From the NCBI GenBank assembly GCA_033065855.1, contig JAVXUO010002974.1, positions 248,001 through 312,000 of the forward strand: a stretch of 64,000 nt of DNA, read 5' to 3'. Of the stretch, positions 49,715 to 61,087 are shown in pieces. Numbering within the stretch: position 1 is the first letter of the stretch; each line of letters starts with the position of its first letter. A program made the position numbers and the translations under genes. Source of the DNA: Escallonia rubra (taxonomy: Eukaryota > Streptophyta > Magnoliopsida > Escalloniales > Escalloniaceae). The notes under the pieces were generated by a model. It did not search any database. It saw only the letters and a program-made list of their open reading frames with translations, and was not told the origin of the DNA.

Positions 49715-50238
49715 ACATGAAGACAAGTAGAGCGATGGCCGGAAACTGCGGAGACTCAAGCGCTGGCGTGGGTGCACGAAGATCGAGGAGTTGATGCAAC
49801 ATGCAGCGTTGGGACGGGTGGCTGGTCTTCGGGATGGCAGCTGACAATTGGGGTGCGATATTGTTTGTAGTTTATTGGCTTTTTTTTATTTTGGTTTTTC
49901 TTGTTCTTAGTTACTAGTTTTCCATTTTGTTGGTTGATATTTATCCTGTTTTTAGGTAGTTTTCATTTTGTTTTAGCTGGTTAGGAATTTTCCATTAAAA
50001 AAAATATCTACAAAACACACACACGTACACAAGTGTGTGTGTGTGCGCGCGCTTGTAGGCTTTCATAGTTATTATAGTTTGCTTTATTTATTGCTTTTGT
50101 TGTCGGCTTTTCTTTTATTGTTATTCCTATCAGAAGTGCATGTCATCCGTAAGTGGTTACTTGCCTTTCTGGCATGTTGTAACTCGTATGCAATTCCTTT
50201 TAATGGTAGGGTTCTTAACATTTTCAAAAAAAAAAAAA
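49715..50238 (+). mobile_element. 5'-truncated LINE or LINE 3' UTR with A tail and 19-bp TSD
   Basis: The word AAAGAATGATACGTTGGGT occurs at 49696-49714 and again right after a run of A at 50236-50254. The intervening roughly 520 bp ends in poly(A) and has T-rich, LINE 3'-UTR-like sequence (TTGTAGGCTTTCATAG, GTTGTAACTCG). It has no coding domain. The long duplication and A tail are a target-primed insertion signature. Confidence 0.85.
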
Positions 50239-51678
50239 GAATGATACGTTGGGTGGTTCCAACATATCAGCCTTGTTGGGATTTTGTTGCATAGTTTCTC
50301 CCTTGGTCCTTACGCGACCAAGGATGAAGTTTTGGGGTCGGTCCCCCTAGAAGTGGCTAAAAGTTCACTTATTTTTTCTAAATAAGATGGTTAAATTTCT
50401 CAAGTATTAGAATCCCAAAAACTCAAAATCAGCGACGCTTGACCCAACCACTTGTAGTTCATAATCTGTTTTACACTCTGTTTGATTACCATTTTTCCTA
50501 TTTCTTGTTTACATAATTTTAAAAACATGAAAAAGATGCACTTTTCTACAAGATGAAAAGCATAAATTACTTTATTTGGATATTTTATTAAAATTACAAA
50601 TACAATAAACTTAATTCAATGTCATATTAGAAAATATAAAAACTTCCCTGTGTTGTCTGATTACAATGTTCAACACATTCACAAGTGAAAGTTAGCGAGA
50701 TGAATTCCAGTTACGTGCTTAAAAATAGTCGGCAAATACCATATAATTTTTTTTAATACAATATAAATTTGATTACAATGTTCAACACATTCACAAGTGA
50801 AAGATATTCATTCTTTACAATCTTTATCTAACAATGTTGTGTTGTCTGATTACTTTCAACTGGTCAATGGTGCTTTAACACAACATTCTGAGAAAATTTT
50901 CTCTATTCTTCAGGGTGACCCTCCATCTCCTTTTATATTCATTCTATGCTCAGAAGCGTGATCAGTGGCTTTCATGTCAACATAAGAGAGGGGCGCAATT
51001 TTAAGGATTCGGGCTGGAAGGCTTTTGCCATTCATTTCACACCTTCCGCACGCATGTGATGTGTATCTGTTTCTCCACTTTAGAAAGGATGTCAGTACAG
51101 TAATATCATGATATTATTCATTTTTTTTTTAAATTTGGTCTAAGTTGTCCGCACGGTCAAAGAATCAACTCCCTACGTATGTATAATTTGTATATTCGTG
51201 AGTATACTTTGACTCTCCTTATGTCAGGATCCTCGATCTGGTCTCGTTATCGTGATTTTTGTTTGATAACTTTTTGTAAATATAGGCGTATCGGACGAGA
51301 ACGTCATTCGACTTTTATATGTCTCGTTGACTCTTAAAAAAAAAATCAAAGAGCACAAGAGGAACTGAAAGTGTGTTTAGTAGGACCCACAAGTGCCAAG
51401 TGCCCTTTGTACTCAGCAAAGCACAGGACTGACCTCATTATCTCTCACTGTTCGCACCATTAGACATTCAAATCTTTAACAGGATCTTTTATGGGCGTTT
51501 TGATTCTCTACGGTTTTCATGATCTCTGACCAGAAAAGATACCCAAAACCTCATTTCCGTAACACAGATTCTTGAACCCCCCTGCAGTTGCACAGCATCT
51601 GTCAAACCAAAACAAGTAGGCTCATGTTCTTGGTTCTCGCTCAGTTAGCTTTCTTCTTGTTGTCTTCGTTTTATTTAG

Positions 51679-54622
51679 ACCCTTTATGAATCTGCTTTGC
51701 TGTTTTGTTTAACGGGTATCCTGTTGTTTTGGTTCCTGAAAGTGTATCCCAAGGTGAAGGTGAGGGAACAAGATGAAGAAGAAGATGATCAACATGTTCA
51801 TGAAAGAAGCTCTTTGCAGGATTTCTCTTCTCCAGGTACACCTTCCCCTGCTTGTTCATTTTCTTTATTCTTATGTCTGAGTTGAATGACTTATATTTGC
51901 TCTCACTTTTAATCTTCAGTTGTGAATACCCAAATTTCAGTAAATGAAATCTGGATATATTCATAAAAGCTACTGGCTCTTTGTATTGATTAGTGGTGCT
52001 CCCTCCGTTTTACAAATTTTCATTTTGCAAATTTCTGGTTAGAACTTAAGAACCTTTACAATAAATTGAGCTCAGATAGTACAACTTTTGCAAAGTATGT
52101 CAACTAGAGTAATAACACTGAGTTTGGTTCAATTTTTACACGAGCTATCCTATTCGAGGGATTCACAAAAAGTCAAAGAGACGAAAATTATGAAATGAAG
52201 GAGTATATATCGTTGACTTCACTGGGCATGTAGACCATGATCATTTGATGTTTTTTTTCAAGATTGATTGAGTATTGGAATGAGCTGATTTCGGCCTCTT
52301 ATACTACTATTTTCCTGATTGTGCTTGTAATGATCCAATTTTTCCATCTACAAGGCCAATTGCACTCCTGGTTTGGTTGCAAAAATACTAATTTGCATCT
52401 TAGAAATTAGGTATAGTGATTGAGTGATTGTTATCTCCATTTGCCCAAACTCGAAACCAGTTAAGTCTACTACTCGAATAGTTTTCCGCTTGCTTAACAA
52501 AGGTCATGTTTTTGGGTATGTTACTAGCATCATCCTTTAGTTCTTTTTTTTTTTTGGTAAACCTTTAGTTCTTTTGTATATGTTGCTTAGCTCTATGAAA
52601 GTCCAAAGCCAGGTATAAGTTTAAGTTGAATGACAGTAGAAAGAACCACATTCCGGTTCAGATCGCTTGTAAAAGAACGATCGCTGAAATTCATGACTCC
52701 ACTCTAAAAAGTATAATATACACAAGTCATACAGAACGATGGTACTGATACGGTCGTATGCTCGAAAACTGAAGGCCAGTAATCTTTTTTTAGTTTCAGA
52801 AGTTACAGTACTGCACTAATCCAGATCAGAAACTTCTGCCTAAAATATGCAAGTGCAACATTTTCCTTGCATTTTCCTTCATGACTGAATAGCCAGATGA
52901 TGTTAACTTGAGCAAATTCGAGTAGGCTGTATACTGCTTTATTAGGTTGAGAAGTAATGACAACCTTGGGTGGTCCGATGCCATTTGGATGATACTGGTA
53001 GTCGGTAGATCCTGGAATTGTCTTCTCTTTTATATTTGGGAAATTTATCGGGGGTTCGGAAAGGGGAATGTACTAACAATTTATGTCCTAAGTGGTGTCT
53101 ACCATCCAGTAGAAATGCAGATGCCGTTAATTTTGATGGGCATGTACTAACATGAACTTTACACTGACAATATTCCGAGAATTATGTAATGCTGACTGAT
53201 GTTTATAAATCTGAATGTCTTTCAATGCTTTGACTGCTAATCCTGTATATTCCTGATCCCTTCTAATTTACAGTTACTGAAGATAGCGATGATTCCCCAC
53301 CATCCATTGTGAGGATTCCTGTGTCTCCCATTTCCAGTTCACCAATGCCCAAAGGTTCAACCTAAATATCAGTGTTTTTTCTGCATAACTTATCACAACT
53401 TTTCAATGGAATTGACTCGGTTGGTCAACAGGAGAAGCAAAAAACAGTGGCAACAACATTGTTGAGGAGAATAAATCAAATATCAGAGCTAGTTCAGTCC
53501 CACGACCTCGTGCGGTATTATCTAGTCGAGGTACATCGTGTTGCTTAATTTCGTTTATTTATTACCAACCTACCCACCCCACCCTCTCCCCCCGCACAAG
53601 GTCCTGGCACTAAATATGTCTTACACATAGAGAAGTTAGTGCAAGTAGGAACCTTGCGCAACACCATAGCCCAAATATCTACTTCAATAGCATTTGCCTA
53701 GGAGATATGCATAGAGATACGAACACTATATAGATGACTAGATACACCAATTCGAATAAGATGAAATGGACATGGCAAAATTAAAGGTTTCGTATCTTGG
53801 ATCTTGGAAATAACCTTCTTTCACGAGTTTGAGGAACCTTCTGCACATATGACTCGGACTACAAATAACCTATTGTACCTGAAAAAAGGAAGAGAAAAAG
53901 TCTCTCTTTCCTTTAAGCAAAACATAGAATATCTGAGCAACAGATGAAACAAATACTAGCAAGTTTCAGTGGATTCGAGAATGATGACATGTATATTCCA
54001 TATGCCATATTGAATCTTCTCTGATGCACCATAAGTAAGAAGTTAATGATCAACGTTAACGTACCTTAGATGTTTCAATCAATCAATACCAGCCCATCCT
54101 AAACGAATCCGTTGTGGATGCAAACATATCCAAACTTCAAAAGTTGATAATTCATTAAACTTAGTGCCTCTGGCCAGCCGGTGTCTTCAACTGCCCTCTT
54201 TTCTCTGCATCTTCCTTTTGAACTTTTTTTCTTCTGTTCAACATCATGTATGATATCTGGCGATAACAGTTTGAATCTTTGTGTTTATAAATTGGCGATG
54301 ATGTTATTGGAACCATTTTGTTGTCTTCTAACTAGATAATGACGGGACAATTGGAAGCAAAAACATGCCAAGACCGGAACTTGTTTCAGGCTTGAGAAAT
54401 CACAATTTGTGCCAAAACAGACATGTGCGGTGTAAGGTCGTTCCAAGAACCAATGCTGCTGAAAGTCAAGTACATGCAAGAAGAGTTTCTGCGGAGACTG
54501 CTGACAGTAGTGGTGAGCTTCAAGGAGTAAAACGGCCAGTCACAGCTGGTTCAAATCACGGAGCTAACCTCAGAAGAGGAAAACCGCGATCTGCTTTACA
54601 TCAAAAGCATTTTGTAGCTTGA
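51679..54622 (+). CDS. Uncharacterised plant protein, four coding exons, start unresolved
   Basis: Exons to 51835, then 53274-53354, 53432-53530 and 54336-54622 all join in the same phase (each intron splits after the first base of a codon) with GT-AG borders, giving one continuous frame to a TGA at 54622. The readable protein is hydrophilic: KVREQDEEEDDQHVHERSSL and DFSSP, then VTEDSDDSPPSIVRIPVSP, then RASSVPRPRAVLSSRDNDGT and IGSKNMPRPELVSGLRNHNL, ending in a basic tail (LRRGKPRSALHQKHFVA). Acidic, proline/serine-rich and basic zones follow each other; no known domain was recognised. No in-frame ATG is found in the first open stretch (51679-51835). Either the start lies in an upstream exon (a good acceptor, TTTTATTTAG, precedes 51679) or the first exon is altered. 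Function unknown; possibly nuclear from its basic tail, but that is a guess. Confidence 0.72.
51998..52205. mobile_element. Stowaway-like MITE in intron 1 of the uncharacterised gene
   Basis: Left end GCTCCCTCCGTTTTACAAAT and right end whose complement reads TACTCCTTCATTTCATAAT are inverted. The centre is AT-rich with AAGTCAAAGAGACG near the right end. About 208 bp, non-coding. Confidence 0.7.
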
Positions 54623-55032
54623 CAGTGGATACGCCTGATCAACCAACTTTTCTGGGTGAAACAAAGTAGCGTGGAGGGTTTAGCAGTAAACCACATGCAT
54701 AATGGTGTTAGCCTAACTGTGAAACACAGTACTGCTCTAGAAGCCGTCATGTAATTACACATATATGAAAATATCATAATCCGGTGCATCAGGGAACGTA
54801 ATTTCTGATTGAGAAATCTGAGCAAAACTCGCCACCATCAATTTGTTCACTAGTTTGGCACTTTGATACTTCACCGGAGAACTATTTTGTGTTCTGGATT
54901 CTGGTGATGTTACTGACACATAAGTTGCAGGCATGCTACAAAATAGAGTACATGCTCTCTTTAATGGAGTACCAATATGATTATTGATTATCTAATTGGT
55001 TCAGTCTTGAGTCATCAAATCTTTTTGGGGAT

Positions 55033-55078
<46 letters not shown>

Positions 55079-55616
55079 TTCTTTTCTCTCATCTGAGACT
55101 GAGCTATGTTTATTTTTACAATTTAAAGCCTGGCAATCACAATTCAAGAAGCAAAAACAGCCTCAATCTTAGTGTGTTTTTGGTTTGCCATCTCTCAAAA
55201 TGAGCTTTAATTTCTTCTATCACCTTCAGCTTTTACAAACAAAACATATAAGGCCTTGAACAACTTCTCATTTTTCCACTTTTGAATCTTCGTGAAACGC
55301 TACCTTTAGCAGCTCACAACCCGACAGTAGATTGCTTCTAGCATTTTGACGTGACTTGAAGCCGTTCAAGGTTAACATTCCAGCACAACAGCACCATTAG
55401 ATCACCTTCGTACGTGCCTGTGTATGCATTTTACATGATATACAGATGCAATCAACAAAAACTTCTGTGCCAAACCTCAAAATTGTGAAAGGTTCCCATG
55501 TTCCATATGCACAGCCTCTTTTACTGGAGCCGTTTCATATGCAAACCAAGTTTAAAATTTTTGAGGAAAACGATATCCTCTGTAACATCCACTGCAAGGC
55601 AACAGAATATCAGCGT
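54623..55616. other. Intergenic region between convergent genes
   Basis: It holds the 3' ends of the uncharacterised gene (plus) and of the PPR-E gene (minus), which converge here. A (CT)n-(CA)n microsatellite lies at 55034-55078. Nothing else is recognised. Confidence 0.6.
55034..55078. repeat. Compound (CT)n(CA)n microsatellite
   Basis: About 15 CT units followed directly by about 7 CA units. Confidence 0.95.
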
Positions 55617-57611
55617 TCAGTAGGAGATTTCTGTCTCCATCTCCATATATATCAAGTCCAAAGCATGATCGATGCTTTGAAACTGAGGATGTGACCTAGC
55701 TCCAGCGAGGAACGCATGCCCACTGTTGTTTACCTCGATCCAACTACACCCTGGTTGCTTCTTCACTCCCCTTTCTCTCATCCGAACCCAAATCTTTTCA
55801 GCATCTTCTCTCCTTCCACTATCAAGATACATTTCCTCCAAAATCATATACACACCAGAGTTTGAAGGCTCTAATTTTAAAATTCTCTCCCCCACAATCT
55901 CACCCACCTCAAAATTCTTGTGAATTCTACATGCCCCAAACAGGGCCCCCAAAACACTTGCAGGAACTTCAACTCCATCTGCTTCCATCTGATCCAAAAC
56001 ACTCACAGCCTCGCCTATAAATCCAAATTTTCCCAGCAGATCAACTATACAAGTATAATGCTCGCTTGTTGGCTTTATTTGATAATCGTGCTTCATGAAA
56101 TCAAAGTAGTATTTCCCTTCCACCACCAGTCCGGCATGGCTGCAGGCAGACAGTACACCCACAAAAGTTATCTCATTGGGTTCTAAATCTGTTAGTCTCA
56201 TTTGTCTAAACATTTCTAGGGCTTTTTCAGCATGTCCATGGCAAGCTAATCCGCAGATTATAGAATTCCAAGAAATGACATTAGGACTGGGCATGTAAGA
56301 GAACTCTAGTAAGGCAGAATCCATATGTCCACATCTAGCATACATGGTAAGCATCGCGTTGCAAACCGAGGTAAAACAGCTGATTCCCATCTTAATTACT
56401 TGTCCATGAGTTTGCTTTCCAAGATCTAAGGATGGAAAGTTTGAGCATATTGTTAGAATACTTGTAAATGTAGCTTCATCCAGGGGCAGGCCTTCTCCTT
56501 TCATTCTGATAAACAACTTTAAACCATCCTCCCCATGATCATTTTCTCCTAGTCCACATATTGTAGCATTCCATGCAGTTGTATCACGGATTTGCATAAA
56601 TTCGAAAAGTTTTGCTGCATTCCCAACCTCACCTATATCAAAATAGCCAATAATCATATTTGTCTGTGACACAACGTCACGAAATGGAGTCTTCTCAAGA
56701 AATGCATGAGCCTCGGTAACAAGCCCATTTCTTACTAATCCCAAGAATAGCGAATTCCACAATCTTTGACACTTCTCTGGCATTTCACTAAAAAGCCTCA
56801 TCGCATCATTTATACGTTGCCTACTTATTAACCCACTTATCATTTCATTCCAAGAGTTCCAATCCCTTTCGGGCATCTTGTGAAACAATGCCTCGGCAAC
56901 TTCAACATGCCTGTTCTTTATATAACCGCTTATCATTGTATTCCAAGCTTGAACATCTCTAATGGGCATATCATCAAAACACATCCGCGCTTCAACAATC
57001 CGTCCGGCACCCACAAGGCCAGACATCATGATAGTCCAGGATGCAACATCCCGCGTAGCCATTTGTCCAAACAACTCCTCAGCCGAATCCAACTCTTGAA
57101 TATTGACGAAAGCTGCAATCACCAGGTTCCAAGATACTACATCTTTCTCAGGCATTTCATCAAAAATCCTAAGAGCACCATTCATAGAACCATTACGAAC
57201 ATAACCCGCAATCATCGAATTCCAACTCACAACATCTCTATATGGCATTTCCTCAAAAACCTTTTTCGCCCCATTGGTATCACGGCTTTGCATTAACCCA
57301 GCAATCATAGTGTTGTAAGAGAAAATATCGCGATCGGGCATTCGATCATACAAGTGCAAAGCATTCTCGAACTCCCCGTTTTGGAAGTAGCCTCGAATCA
57401 TGGCATTCCATGTGACGGTGTTTCGTTGAGGCATTGCGTCGAACAGGTTCTGGGCTTCTTGGATGAAACCACCTTTCATGTAGTTCGATATCCTCGAGTT
57501 GAGAGGCTTCAAGTTGGGAAGAGCTGTTGCAGTGTACTTTCTCAGCCATGGCCTTTGAGTGAGAGTATGGGTGAGTTTGAGTGATTGAATGGGGCGACAA
57601 ATGAACATCAT
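55617..57611 (-). CDS. PLS-class PPR protein, E/E+ subgroup, 664 residues
   Basis: A single uninterrupted exon, as usual for plant PPR genes. An N-terminal region rich in Arg/Thr/Leu (MMFICRPIQSLKLTHTLTQR) suggests import into an organelle, probably mitochondria. Tandem repeats of mainly 31 and 35-36 residues fill about residues 35-560: NTVTWNAMIRGYFQNG, DIFSYNTMIAGLMQ, DVVSWNSMIAGYVRNG, DVASWTIMMSGLVGAG, DVQAWNTMISGYIKN and so on, ending with NEITFVGVLSACSHAGLV. The E domain (GALFGACRIHKNFEVGEIVG, LKLEPSNSGVYMILEEMY) and an E+-like end (WVRMRERGVKKQPGCSWIEV) follow. There is no DYW deaminase domain, so if it edits RNA it would need a DYW partner. The ATG at 57611 is followed two residues later by a second possible start. 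No stop or missing repeat was seen; the target transcript cannot be told from the sequence alone. Confidence 0.94.
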   Translation of the reverse strand: MMFICRPIQSLKLTHTLTQRPWLRKYTATALPNLKPLNSRISNYMKGGFIQEAQNLFDAMPQRNTVTWNAMIRGYFQNGEFENALHLYDRMPDRDIFSYNTMIAGLMQSRDTNGAKKVFEEMPYRDVVSWNSMIAGYVRNGSMNGALRIFDEMPEKDVVSWNLVIAAFVNIQELDSAEELFGQMATRDVASWTIMMSGLVGAGRIVEARMCFDDMPIRDVQAWNTMISGYIKNRHVEVAEALFHKMPERDWNSWNEMISGLISRQRINDAMRLFSEMPEKCQRLWNSLFLGLVRNGLVTEAHAFLEKTPFRDVVSQTNMIIGYFDIGEVGNAAKLFEFMQIRDTTAWNATICGLGENDHGEDGLKLFIRMKGEGLPLDEATFTSILTICSNFPSLDLGKQTHGQVIKMGISCFTSVCNAMLTMYARCGHMDSALLEFSYMPSPNVISWNSIICGLACHGHAEKALEMFRQMRLTDLEPNEITFVGVLSACSHAGLVVEGKYYFDFMKHDYQIKPTSEHYTCIVDLLGKFGFIGEAVSVLDQMEADGVEVPASVLGALFGACRIHKNFEVGEIVGERILKLEPSNSGVYMILEEMYLDSGRREDAEKIWVRMRERGVKKQPGCSWIEVNNSGHAFLAGARSHPQFQSIDHALDLIYMEMETEISY

Positions 57612-58228
57612 GCTCCATTACTGGTTGAGCCATGCTTAGGCTCTTTCCATTACTCTGTCCACTTTGGTAGATTACGGTTCATTAGATAAAAATGTTGACC
57701 TTTTTCGTTGCTCCTTTTGGTTCACTTGTCACCTAATATCACATCCGTTGGTTTATAATTTAATATCATCAATTTTTAACGATAGGATTTTGCCAGAAAA
57801 TCAATAAGGATTGCATTTTGGTAACGGAAAAGTAGAAGAAGGTATCTGAATGATCCTTTAGTTTGTTCATCGTCACCGACAATACAAGTAACCGTTACGT
57901 AAGTGACATAACTACAGTGTTAGTGTATGAATCGATAGTGTACTCCTTTCCGCATTTGACTTCTTGTAAATTCTCATGATACATCTAGCATATGAAGATA
58001 TTCACTTCAGTCAACGAATTTACCGAGTTTTATAGCCACAAACTAACCAGACAAAACGAGCTCTAGATGGAATCGGACAAGACAAGCATACGAGCATACC
58101 TGCGAAGCACAATCCATTGCTTAAGTCGTACGGAGTAAAGAGCTCTCTGACATACCTTAGACTTGTTAGAGTATCTATAGAGAGGTAGATGAGGTTTATT
58201 CTACTAGTGGGAGGCAATTATTTTAGAT
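57612..58228. promoter_or_regulatory. 5' flank of the PPR-E gene and intergenic DNA
   Basis: Likely promoter of the minus-strand PPR gene. No clear core element could be assigned by eye. The out-of-frame open frame at 57346-57633 (-) overlaps the gene and is not supported. Confidence 0.4.
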
Positions 58229-58855
58229 TAGGGGTGAGTACGGTTCGGTTTGGTTCTATTGGGAGGTCAAACCGTAAATCGAACCGTTACCTTTCGGTTT
58301 GAAAAATTGTGAACCAAACCAAACACTATCGATTTGGACGGTTCGATTTGGTCGGTTTAAACGGTTCAGCTTAGTCGGTTTGGATCAGTTTGTCCACGTA
58401 AAGACGTTGTTCATTTACACATTACTAATTGAAGTTATATTTTTTCTAAATTGCATGTAATCTAGTTTCATTCGATATATAAATTCTCATAGATGAATGC
58501 GAAAGAATGAGTAAATATAAACTAGGTATTGATCACAAATTTTTTGTGTTCTAAGTGTTGTTAATATTTTCGTTTTTCTTAACTTTCAAGATTTGTTTAT
58601 TTAGAGTTTCTTAGTACCTTATATGTGTAATTATCAATGGAATGTTACTAAAAATATATTAACATATCATAAGTTGGTTCGGTTCGGTTTGGAATCGATT
58701 TCAAAATTGTGACCCGTGAACCAAACCGAACCAAGGTCGGTTTGAAAAATGTGAAACCAAACCGTTGAGATATTTGGACGGTTCTGATTGGATTGGTTCG
58801 GTTTGATCGGTTTGAGTGGTTCGAATCGGTTTGAACGGTTTGGTACTTACCCCTA
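58229..58855. mobile_element. hAT-type MITE, copy 2 (627 bp)
   Basis: Starts TAGGGGTGAGTACGGTTCGG and ends TTTGGTACTTACCCCTA, inverted ends matching copy 1 at 19813-20490. Flanks are TTTTAGAT and CTTTAGAC, matching at six of eight positions, consistent with an aged 8-bp duplication. GGTTCGGTTTGG-type words are dense at both sides; the AT-rich centre has no open frame. Confidence 0.92.
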
Positions 58856-61087
58856 CTTTAGACGTAGTAATCACGAGGGATTATGTTCCTTATTGTTCAA
58901 GCATTGTAATCCAATACAAGGGAGGAGTTTGGAGTCTTTCAAAGATATAAGATACCTTAAAAAGACTTACATGTCCCTGGTCAAAATTTGACCATCATAA
59001 GGACACGTGTCACTCACTTAATAGTGGTGTATTTTTTCTCACATAACCTAGCTGATAATATTTATATTATTTAGAGTTTCTGTTTGAGTTCAACTCAACG
59101 TTGACATCACATTAATGCGATCAAGGTACCCTTCAATCCTCCAAGCACGTCTTTTTCTCTTCTCTCCATTCACATGTATGCTCAACTCCCGCTCGTATTT
59201 ATTCAGTATGTTGTCATTCAAGTATATTTTAGTGGTTAAAAACTTGTTTTAGTTTACATAGTGATTTTAAGTCAAACTTCCTGTAACACGTCAAGTTTTA
59301 ACTTGCAAATGTTATGCTTACTCGTTATGCGCGCTTGTTAAGTAATTACTATTTGAGCTCAACTCAATATTTTTTATTCCTATTGTAGAAATTTGTGAAA
59401 AATTCAAAGAGCACAAAAATCCCAAACATATAGCGTACATCTCCTTTCAAATAGCATAAACGTTCATCTAGCTTAATGGTTTTACATTTTCATGTCACCT
59501 CATGTTCGTGGCGACATGGTTAATAGTTCCTCCACTCCATTAGATTAATTACATTCGGCTTCTTGTCACTTTTTAGGATGTATTTCATACATTTAAATGT
59601 TGACTTCACTCATTGTCCTTAATTACTCTGACTTGACTTGCCAAACACCACTTATTTAATCTTTAGTTTTTATTTGATTTCAATTCAATGTTACCATGGT
59701 ACTAGATCTACTTTAGAAATTTAGAAAAACCTAATGGAATGGATGTAGAAACTGCCACTAAAGTGCGTGTTTAGCGACAGAAAGGCAGGGGAAAAGCTTA
59801 TCGATTTGTTGACAATAACGAAGCACATGTAGCAAGAACGAGGCACATTTGTGTGATGTGCACAATGGAGCTACTGTTATGGGGCCTTTGCTTCAAAACA
59901 AATTTCCTCATCAGCATTTTTCCTCTATGCATGGCATTTGTTCTGAACTCTTGCAAGCCATAGTCACTCATTTTCGGTGCTTCCACAGATGTGCATCTTT
60001 CTTGGATTGCTACTAAGAAGTTGTTACAATGCGTCTTCGTATCTTGTTAACGTGTTTTTTTAATGGGTATAGATACGAGCGGATCCAAGAAGTGCAATCA
60101 GAAGACCAAAAAAGGTCATAAAAAAAATTGATGACTAATATAAAAGAATTCGCGTCAGTATTAAAAACGTTAAATGCAAAAGAGATTTCTCAATTTGATT
60201 ACTAATCGTATAATTTCACTATTCTTAGTGATTTATTTAAGTTATTAAGGTTAGTCAACAACAATTACCAATTATATTGTGGACAATAGTCACATATAAG
60301 TTAATCTACTATAAGTATTTAAAATAATAAAAAGAACTAACCTTGATTTACTCGTATTTCTTTATAATCTGAAGATATGAAATTTAGAATCTGGAAGAAT
60401 GAAGATGGAGTAAGAGAACACGAAAGATAAAGGTTACGGTGGTTGGTGGCATAAAAACTCAAAAACATAATAAAATAAAACCCTAATACCTTAATGTTTA
60501 CAACACAATGATATTTTCACAAATATTTTAAATGCAATTACCCATGATTCAAAAATTGAAAAAGAATTTTTCAAAATTTTGGATGGTGTCGTGCCCCAAA
60601 CACCCCCCCTCTCTCTCACGCATTCATGGGAGTGCTCCACCCTTGTGTATAGAAGTGATCTGCACGTTTCTTTTTTGTTGAAATATTTTTACTGACTTTT
60701 ATTTAGTAATAGTAAAAATATAATATCAAAAAGTGTCGCTGAAAGTGATACTAGAAAAATTATTTAAAAATATTTTATGACTATCAATTATCACTATCTT
60801 GGTAAAACTAAAAAATTTCATAAAGTCAAAATGCCAATATCTCCTTGTTATAGTTTGTGTGCAATAAGCCTAGAAAGGAAAAGGCTTTATTATGGCCCTC
60901 AACCTTATCTCTCACATATCTTTCCCCAATCTCATTGGACAAAATTTACCCACGTCACCCAATAGCTTAACCCACAATCCAAGCCCATGCCTCACTCTCC
61001 CAGCAAGACCAAGGCCTTAACCAGCCAGCCACCCACTACAGCTGCAACCGCTCACTAGTCAGTAGGAAGCCATTTTCGCCGGGAAAA
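58856..61087. other. Intergenic DNA and 5' flank of the chloroplast RRM gene
   Basis: No gene is supported. At about 60670-60800 the phrases GACTTTTATTTAGT, AAAAAGTG and TGTCGCTGAAAGTG repeat the centre of the foldback element at 33236-33486. The last 200 bp before 61088 should contain the promoter and 5' UTR of the RRM gene; a pyrimidine- and CA-rich leader is seen from about 60960. Confidence 0.55.

Larger units (their letters stand above)
47180..51678. other. Intergenic DNA
   Basis: No gene is supported. It contains a Stowaway-like MITE (48724-49090) and a 5'-truncated LINE (49715-50238). The stretch 50300-51600 is the 5' flank of the uncharacterised gene that starts near 51679; an untranslated first exon may lie near 51540-51620. 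Confidence 0.5.

Noticed and set aside
56880-57296. 138-residue plus-strand frame
   Set aside because: Antisense shadow of the repetitive PPR coding sequence.
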